In this document: in pieces, positions 6,194-9,975 of the stretch
How positions within the stretch are numbered: the stretch's first letter is position 1
Layout of the letters: each line of letters starts with the position of its first letter
Assembly (NCBI GenBank): GCA_026985435.1
Contig: JALSQL010000094.1
Span: 1 to 9,975 of the forward strand
Origin: Acidilobaceae archaeon
Lineage (GTDB): Archaea; Thermoproteota; Thermoprotei_A; Sulfolobales; Acidilobaceae
Length of the DNA stretch: 9,975 nt
Direction: 5' to 3'
Notes under the pieces: model-generated
The model's database searches: none
Seen by the model: the letters and a program-made list of their open reading frames with translations, nothing else
What the model was told of the DNA's origin: nothing
Translations under genes and position numbers: made by a program

Positions 6194-6882
6194 GCCTCCA
6201 CCACCCTCCCGTCGACCAGGCGTATGACCCGGTCGGCGGCCGATGCAAGCTTCTCGTCGTGGGTCGCGAACACCACGGTTCGCCCCCGGCCCGCAGCCTC
6301 CCGGAGAAGCTCGACCACCCTCAGCTTGTTGGCGTAGTCGAGGTTCGCGGTGGGCTCGTCCGCGAGCAGCAGGGGCGGGTCGTGGGCGAGGGCCCTCGCC
6401 AGGGCTACCCTCTGCTGCTCCCCGCCGCTCAGCTCCTGGGGGTAGCGGTCGGCCTTCCCCCGGAGCCCGACGAACTCTAGAAGCTCGAGGGCGCGCTCGA
6501 CGCGGCCACGCCTGGGCCTCCCCGCTATCTCCATCGCCAGGACGACGTTCTCGAGCGCAGTAAGGGTGGGCACGAGGTGGAAGAACTGGAACACTATGCC
6601 AATGTTCTCCCTCCTCCACCTCCTCCTCCAGCCCTCGCTCCTACCCGAGACCTCCCAGCCTAGAACCACCACGCGCCCGCGGGTCGGCACGTCCAAGCCG
6701 GCCGCCAGGAATATCGCGGTCGTCTTCCCGCTACCGCTGGGGCCTAGGAGCGCCGTGAGGGTGCCAGACTCGACCTCCAGGCTCGCCCCCCGGAGGGCTG
6801 GCGAGGCGGCAGGCCCGGAGCCGTAGAGCTTCCAGACGTCCTCGAAAACGATAGCAGGCCCCGCACCCCCCAAACCGCCCAC
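6190..6882 (-). CDS. ABC transporter ATPase (LolD/MacB/FtsE class)
   Basis: The 230-residue cytoplasmic ATPase powers the adjoining permease. All nucleotide-binding motifs are intact: Walker A GPSGSGKTT (47-55), Q-loop Q99 in GIVFQFFHLVPTLTALENV, signature LSGGEQQRVALARAL (151-165), Walker B LLLADEP (171-177) with catalytic E176, D-loop ANLD, and switch H208 in ATHDE. The FQFFHLVPTLTALENV stretch and compact size are typical of the LolD/MacB group. The start is unresolved: GTG 6880-6882 gives MGGLGGAGPAIVFEDV, while an in-frame TTG at 6871-6873 preceded by GGTGGGCGG would give a product shorter by three residues. The TATA box about 31 bases upstream of the GTG supports the longer form. The gene ends TGA 6190-6192, overlapping the permease TTG, which implies translational coupling and equal expression. 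Confidence 0.95.
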   Translation of the reverse strand: MGGLGGAGPAIVFEDVWKLYGSGPAASPALRGASLEVESGTLTALLGPSGSGKTTAIFLAAGLDVPTRGRVVVLGWEVSGRSEGWRRRWRRENIGIVFQFFHLVPTLTALENVVLAMEIAGRPRRGRVERALELLEFVGLRGKADRYPQELSGGEQQRVALARALAHDPPLLLADEPTANLDYANKLRVVELLREAAGRGRTVVFATHDEKLASAADRVIRLVDGRVVEA

Positions 6883-6908
6883 CGCCGGGGGGCGGCGCCG
6901 CCGGAGGT

Positions 6909-6918
6909 CTCTTTAATG
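6909..6918 (-). promoter_or_regulatory. TATA-like box for the ABC transporter genes
   Basis: The - strand reads CATTAAAGAG, with TTAAAG at 6911-6916, centred about 31 bases before GTG 6882. This would place the transcript start a few bases before the GTG. It lies in the 63-base gap after the acyl-CoA synthetase stop, so the ABC pair probably has its own promoter rather than only read-through. Confidence 0.45.
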
Positions 6919-6938
6919 GGTAGATAAGGGTGGGGCCC

Positions 6939-6959
6939 GCCGCGGCTAGCGGCCGCGGC
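6939..6959 (-). terminator. GC-rich stem-loop at the acyl-CoA synthetase stop codon
   Basis: GCCGCGGC is present at 6939-6946 and 6952-6959. As the 8-mer is its own reverse complement, the copies form a perfect 8-bp stem with loop TAGCG. The stop codon (6946-6948) lies in the stem and loop, and the last codons (Gly-Arg) help form it. Downstream on the - strand there is only a short pyrimidine stretch (CCCCACCCTTATC), not a good U-tract. A role in 3'-end formation or mRNA stability is possible but unproven. Confidence 0.3.
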
Positions 6960-8475
6960 TGCCGAGCAGCCGCCTGACCGTGTCCCGGAGGTCTAGCTTG
7001 TTTATCTTGCCCGTGCTTGTTAGGGGGAGCTCCTCGACCCTTATGATCTCGTCGGGCATCCACCACTTGGCTATCCTACCCTCCTCCACCGCCCTCTCGA
7101 GGTGCCTCCTAACCTCCTCGGGCGACGCGGTGCCCGTGTAGACCGCCACGGGCCTCTCGCCCCACTTCTCGTGCTCCACCGGCACCACGGCGGCCAGCCT
7201 GACGCCCTCCACCTCGCCTATGATAGACTCGAGTATGCTCGTCGGTATCCACTCGCCCCCGCTCTTCACGGCGTCCTTCACCCTGTCCAGAACCCTGACC
7301 CCGCCGTCGGGGGTGGCGACGCCTATGTCGCCCGTGTGGAACCAGCCTCCCCTGAAGGCCTCCCTGGTCTTCTCGGGCCTCCTGTAGTAGCCGGAGGGCA
7401 TCCAGGGGGACCTGTAGAGTATCTCCCCGAGCTCGCCCGGCGGCGCCGGCGTTCCGTCCCCCCGGACGACCCGGAGCTCCGCGAAGGGGACGGGGTGGGT
7501 CGTGGCCGGGGGCTCATCGGGGCTCGTGTGGTCGGTGGTCACGGTTATCGAGGCCGCCAGCATGTCGGTGGCACCGTATATCATCGACACCCTGAGGCCC
7601 CGCTCGCGGAGGCGCCTCCAGAGGCTCTCGGGCAGGGGCGAGCCGCCCACTAGGGCCTTCAGCCCCTCGAGGGGCGCCCCGGCCTCGAGGAGCATGTAGA
7701 GCATGGTGGGCACGGCGTTGAACCAGGTCACGCCCTCCCCCCGGACGGCCGCGGCGAAGGCTCGGGGGTCAAACTTCTCTAGGAACACCAGCTTGGCGCC
7801 CAGGTAGGGTGCTATGAAGATGCTGCCCCAGGAGAGTATGTGGAACATGGGTATGAGGGACAGCATGGTGTCGCCGCTCGAGAGCCGGGCCGGGGTCTCG
7901 TAGGAGGAGAGCTGCCAGGCTATGGAGAGGCCCCCCAGGACCATCTTCCACTGGGGGTAGAGCACCCCCTTGGGCCTCCCCGTCGTGCCGCTCGTGTAGA
8001 GTAGCACGTAGTCGGCGTCGGGGTCGGGCTCCCCCGCGTGGGGCTCCCCCGACTCGAGGAGGGCCCCGTAGCCCTCGAGGTCGACCGGCCTGGACTGCCC
8101 GGCGAGCCCGGCGAGGGCCTCGAAGGGCTTGGAGTAGAGCACGAGCTTGGGCCTAGCCTCGCCCATTATATCGGCGACTATGGAGGGCGGCTGCCTATAG
8201 TTTATGGGGACCAGCACGGCGTTGAGGAGAGCCGCGGCGTAGGCCAGCTCCATGAAGCGTATGGTGTTGAAGTCTATCACGGCGAGGAAGTCTCCCCTGC
8301 CAACCCCCAGCCCGGCCAGGGCCCCGGCGAGCCTCCTAACCCTGCCGAGCATCTCGCCGTAGGTGACCCGCCCGTCGGGGCCGACCACGGGCCTCCCGGG
8401 GAAGAGGCTAGCGGCCCGCTGGAGGGGGTACACCACGCTAGGCCTAAGGCCCTGCTCCAACGCCCGGCACCGCAT
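6946..8475 (-). CDS. AMP-forming acyl-CoA synthetase (fatty-acid CoA ligase class)
   Basis: The 509-residue enzyme belongs to the ANL adenylate-forming superfamily: it activates a carboxylic acid with ATP to an acyl-AMP and then transfers it to CoA. Motifs in order: phosphate loop YTSGTTGRPKG (160-170), PMFH (209-212), YGATD (300-304), GWFHTGDIG (377-385) with the AMP-ribose aspartate D383, hinge DRVKDAVKSGGEWI (397-410), and the C-terminal catalytic lysine K490 in LTSTGKINK. The order and the KSGGEWI hinge match medium- and long-chain fatty acyl-CoA synthetases more than acetyl-CoA synthetases. The fifth motif ends in Asp rather than the commoner Glu (YGxTE), a conservative change. Length is normal. 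ATG 8473-8475 has no SD; an ATTAAT box 20-25 bases upstream points to a leaderless or almost leaderless transcript. It is divergent from the DUF89 gene. The chain-length preference cannot be read from sequence alone. Confidence 0.93.
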   Translation of the reverse strand: MRCRALEQGLRPSVVYPLQRAASLFPGRPVVGPDGRVTYGEMLGRVRRLAGALAGLGVGRGDFLAVIDFNTIRFMELAYAAALLNAVLVPINYRQPPSIVADIMGEARPKLVLYSKPFEALAGLAGQSRPVDLEGYGALLESGEPHAGEPDPDADYVLLYTSGTTGRPKGVLYPQWKMVLGGLSIAWQLSSYETPARLSSGDTMLSLIPMFHILSWGSIFIAPYLGAKLVFLEKFDPRAFAAAVRGEGVTWFNAVPTMLYMLLEAGAPLEGLKALVGGSPLPESLWRRLRERGLRVSMIYGATDMLAASITVTTDHTSPDEPPATTHPVPFAELRVVRGDGTPAPPGELGEILYRSPWMPSGYYRRPEKTREAFRGGWFHTGDIGVATPDGGVRVLDRVKDAVKSGGEWIPTSILESIIGEVEGVRLAAVVPVEHEKWGERPVAVYTGTASPEEVRRHLERAVEEGRIAKWWMPDEIIRVEELPLTSTGKINKLDLRDTVRRLLGSRGR

Positions 8476-8493
8476 CGCCGGGGGGCTGGGCGG

Positions 8494-8501
8494 GATTAAT
8501 G
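8494..8501 (-). promoter_or_regulatory. TATA-like box for the acyl-CoA synthetase gene
   Basis: ATTAAT (8495-8500) is centred about 22-23 bases before the ATG, slightly closer than the usual 26-27 for leaderless archaeal genes. No better AT-rich box lies in the 90-base divergent region in this orientation, so it is the best candidate. Confidence 0.4.
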
Positions 8502-8515
8502 TGTGGGCTAACCAT

Positions 8516-8565
8516 CCACCCTGGGGGCGGCACGCTTTTAACTCCCCCCACTCTGGGGGGCGGCG
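8516..8565 (+). promoter_or_regulatory. DUF89-serA promoter with direct repeats and hairpin operator candidate
   Basis: CTTTTAAC (8535-8542) is a TATA box centred about 27 bases before GTG 8566, fitting a leaderless transcript. It is bracketed by an imperfect direct repeat: CCACCCTGGGGGCGGC (8516-8531) and CCACTCTGGGGGGCGGC (8548-8564), differing by one substitution and one extra G. Starts are 32 bases apart, close to three helical turns. The second copy overlaps a perfect inverted repeat CCCCCCA-CTC-TGGGGGG (8544-8560) lying between the TATA box and the start codon. A repressor bound there would cover the transcription start. Box and repeats are seen; the regulatory role is inferred. Confidence 0.55.
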
Positions 8566-9441
8566 GTGCTGGGTGATGCGGCTGGAATCGGCCCCAGGCT
8601 TCTAGGCGGCCGCGTGTGCGTCGAGTGCTTCTACTCCAGCCGCGGCCGCCTAGGCGTGCCGCGGGCCTCCCTCGACGGCCTCCTCGCGGGGGCCGGGGGG
8701 AGGACGGAGCTCTTCGTGGAGTCCTACAGGCTCGCCGGGGACCCCATGGAGCCCAGGAGGAGGGCCCTCAACCGCCGCGCCATGAGGCTGCTGCCGGGCA
8801 TATGGGCCGCCATCAGCGGCGCCGGGCTCGAGGACGCCCTGAGGCTCGCGGCCCTGGCTAACAGCGTGGACGTGCTCCCCTGGGCGAGCGGCGGCCTGAG
8901 CCTGGAGGGCCCCGCGGTTGACCGGGGGGCGCGGAGGGCTGCTGGACTCCTCGAGGCCGCTGGGAGCGTGGCGTACCTCCTGGACAACGCTGGCGAGGCC
9001 GTGGTAGACGTGGCCCTCGCCCTCCGGCTGGCCCTCGGGGGCGCCAGGGTACGCTTGATAGCGAGGAGCGAGCCATACGAGGTCGACGTTACGGAGGCCG
9101 AGGCGAGGAGGCTGCTGGCCGAGGCCGCCGCGGCGCTGGGCGTTGACCCGGGCGGGGTCGAGGTGGTCGGCACGGGCTCCAGATACCCGGCCCCCGCCCG
9201 CGGCAGGGTCTCCCGGAGCGTGGAGGAGGCGATAGCAGGGTCCGACGCTGTCGTGTTGAAGGGGATAGCCAACCTCGAGGCGGCCATGGAGTACTGTAGC
9301 GTGCCCCGCGAGAGGGCCGTGGTGCTCCTCAGGGCGAAGTGCCCGCCGATGGCCAGCCTCTACCGGGCCCCCCTCGGGGCCGCCGTCGTGGCCGCGGGGT
9401 ACGAGTGCATCCTAGCCCGGGGTGGTGGGCGTGGAGCCTAG
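8566..9441 (+). CDS. DUF89 / damage-control phosphatase family protein (subfamily I, ARMT1-like fold)
   Basis: The 291-residue protein matches the DUF89 (COG1578) family of metal-dependent phosphatases, thought to remove harmful or excess phosphorylated metabolites. Landmarks: an N-terminal cysteine pair CVEC (C18, C21), usual in the archaeal subfamily; LANSVDV (97-103); the metal-site motif YLLDNAGEAVVD (137-148) with D140, N141 and E144; RSEPYEVDVTEAEA (167-180), corresponding to the conserved region after the second Rossmann strand; SDAVVLKGIANLEA (226-239); and RAKCPPMASLYRAPLGAAVV (256-275). Length is normal for archaeal members. GTG 8566 is supported by a TATA box at leaderless distance. 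An internal GTG at 8614, giving MCVEC at the N-terminus, is the main alternative, with only a weak AGGCGG before it. The 3' end overlaps the next gene, so the two are probably co-transcribed and translationally coupled. The physiological substrate is unknown. Confidence 0.87.
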   Translation: MLGDAAGIGPRLLGGRVCVECFYSSRGRLGVPRASLDGLLAGAGGRTELFVESYRLAGDPMEPRRRALNRRAMRLLPGIWAAISGAGLEDALRLAALANSVDVLPWASGGLSLEGPAVDRGARRAAGLLEAAGSVAYLLDNAGEAVVDVALALRLALGGARVRLIARSEPYEVDVTEAEARRLLAEAAAALGVDPGGVEVVGTGSRYPAPARGRVSRSVEEAIAGSDAVVLKGIANLEAAMEYCSVPRERAVVLLRAKCPPMASLYRAPLGAAVVAAGYECILARGGGRGA

Positions 9442-9975
9442 CGCCGTCATCGTGGAGAGGGTCCACCCGGCCCTGCCGGGCCTCCTGAGGGGCTGCGGCG
9501 TCAGGGTCGCCGAGGCGGTGGGGGCTACCAGCGAGGCCGAGCTCGCGAAGCTGGCCCCGAGCCACGAGGTGCTGGTGGTTAGGAGCAGGGCGAGGGTGAC
9601 GAGGAGGGTGATAGAGGCTGGGGCGGCCGGCCGCCTGAGGGTCGTAGCTAGGGCCGGCGTGGGGCTGGATAACATAGACCTAGACGCGGCGAGGGAGCAC
9701 GGTGTCCGGGTGGTCAACGCCCCGACGGGCTCCACTCAGAGCGTGGCCGAGCTCGCGGTCGGCCTCATGGTGGCCGCGGCGAGGCTTGTGCCGCTCCTGG
9801 ACAGGGAGGTCAAGGCTGGCATGTGGAGGCGGAGGCTCGGGGTGGAGCTCTACGGTAAGAACCTCCTGGTCGTCGGGTTCGGGAGGATAGGGAGGAGGGT
9901 GGCGGAGATAGCGGCAGCTCTCGGGATGAGGGTGTACGCCTACGACATAGCCGACGTCAGGGTGGAGGCGGAGAG
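9431..9975 (+). CDS. serA: D-3-phosphoglycerate dehydrogenase-like 2-hydroxyacid dehydrogenase, N-terminal part
   Basis: The frame runs off the right edge; 181 residues are visible. This is the D-isomer-specific 2-hydroxyacid dehydrogenase family, NAD-dependent, and closest in appearance to phosphoglycerate dehydrogenase, the first step of serine synthesis. Visible landmarks: EVLVVRSRARVTRRVIEAG, then RVVARAGVGLDNIDLDAA and VVNAPTGSTQSVAELAVGLM (the SerA-like hinge into the NAD domain), and the Rossmann motif VVGFGRIGRRVAEIAAALG with G149, G151 and G154, followed by D172, which selects NAD over NADP. The catalytic Arg, Glu and His would lie beyond the window, as would any ACT domain, so family members such as glyoxylate or lactate dehydrogenases are not excluded. 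GTG 9431 overlaps the upstream gene by 11 bases; in-frame GTG codons at 9422 and 9425 are alternatives and the GGTGGTGGGC context does not settle the choice. Confidence 0.85.
   Translation, partial: MEPSAVIVERVHPALPGLLRGCGVRVAEAVGATSEAELAKLAPSHEVLVVRSRARVTRRVIEAGAAGRLRVVARAGVGLDNIDLDAAREHGVRVVNAPTGSTQSVAELAVGLMVAAARLVPLLDREVKAGMWRRRLGVELYGKNLLVVGFGRIGRRVAEIAAALGMRVYAYDIADVRVEAE

Noticed and set aside
6194..6619. An N-terminal extension of the ABC permease of about 140 residues.
   Set aside because: The frame stays open only because it lies inside the ATPase gene; the translation is Arg/Pro/Gly-rich noise and the TTGA overlap gives a natural start.
1..9975. CRISPR arrays, insertion sequences, integrase sites or a defence cluster.
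   Set aside because: No regularly spaced repeats, no transposase or nuclease motifs, and no terminal inverted repeats with target duplications were seen; the repeats found are confined to promoters and gene ends.

Overview
The window looks like a chromosomal segment of a hyperthermophilic archaeon of the Thermoproteota (Crenarchaeota), probably Desulfurococcales-like. The grounds are heavy use of AGG (Arg) and ATA (Ile) codons in very G+C-rich DNA, TATA-like boxes about 26-28 bases before GTG or ATG starts that have no leader, Shine-Dalgarno (SD) sequences of the GGTGA type where a leader exists, GTG and TTG starts, and archaeal-type protein families. The species cannot be fixed from this sequence.

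Layout. The left end (1-244, +) is the C-terminal part of an unrecognised gene with lower G+C (about 55 % by hand count) than the rest (about 72 % in two samples). Facing it is an XRE-type HTH regulator (350-1063, -), whose promoter carries a 10-bp perfect palindrome beside the TATA box. Upstream on the same strand is a small hypothetical gene that is broken by one clear and probably a second frameshift (1109-1544, -), and then a small glycine-rich membrane protein (1619-1975, -). The following intergenic region (1976-2240) is unusually structured: a long nested inverted repeat, a 16-base near-perfect palindrome, and a duplicated 13-base GT-rich element. It ends in a good TATA box plus SD for a cobalamin-binding-type radical SAM enzyme (2241-3830, +).

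Converging on that gene, with only 8 bases between the stop codons, is a two-gene ABC transporter of the LolCDE/MacB/FtsX class: ATPase (6190-6882, -) and a 784-residue permease (3839-6193, -), joined by a TTGA stop/start overlap. Upstream of it on the same strand, and apparently transcribed separately, lies an AMP-forming acyl-CoA synthetase (6946-8475, -). This is divergent from an operon-like pair on the + strand: a DUF89-family metal-dependent phosphatase (8566-9441) overlapping the start of a D-3-phosphoglycerate dehydrogenase-like gene (9431 onward) that runs off the window.

The best-supported genes belong to known families, and I see no defence island, CRISPR array, transposase, rRNA or tRNA. 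The points most worth a second look are the structured control region before the radical SAM gene, the direct-repeat/hairpin element in the DUF89-serA promoter, the palindrome at the HTH regulator promoter, the frameshifted small gene, and the physical coupling of a metabolite-repair-type phosphatase with a serine-pathway dehydrogenase.
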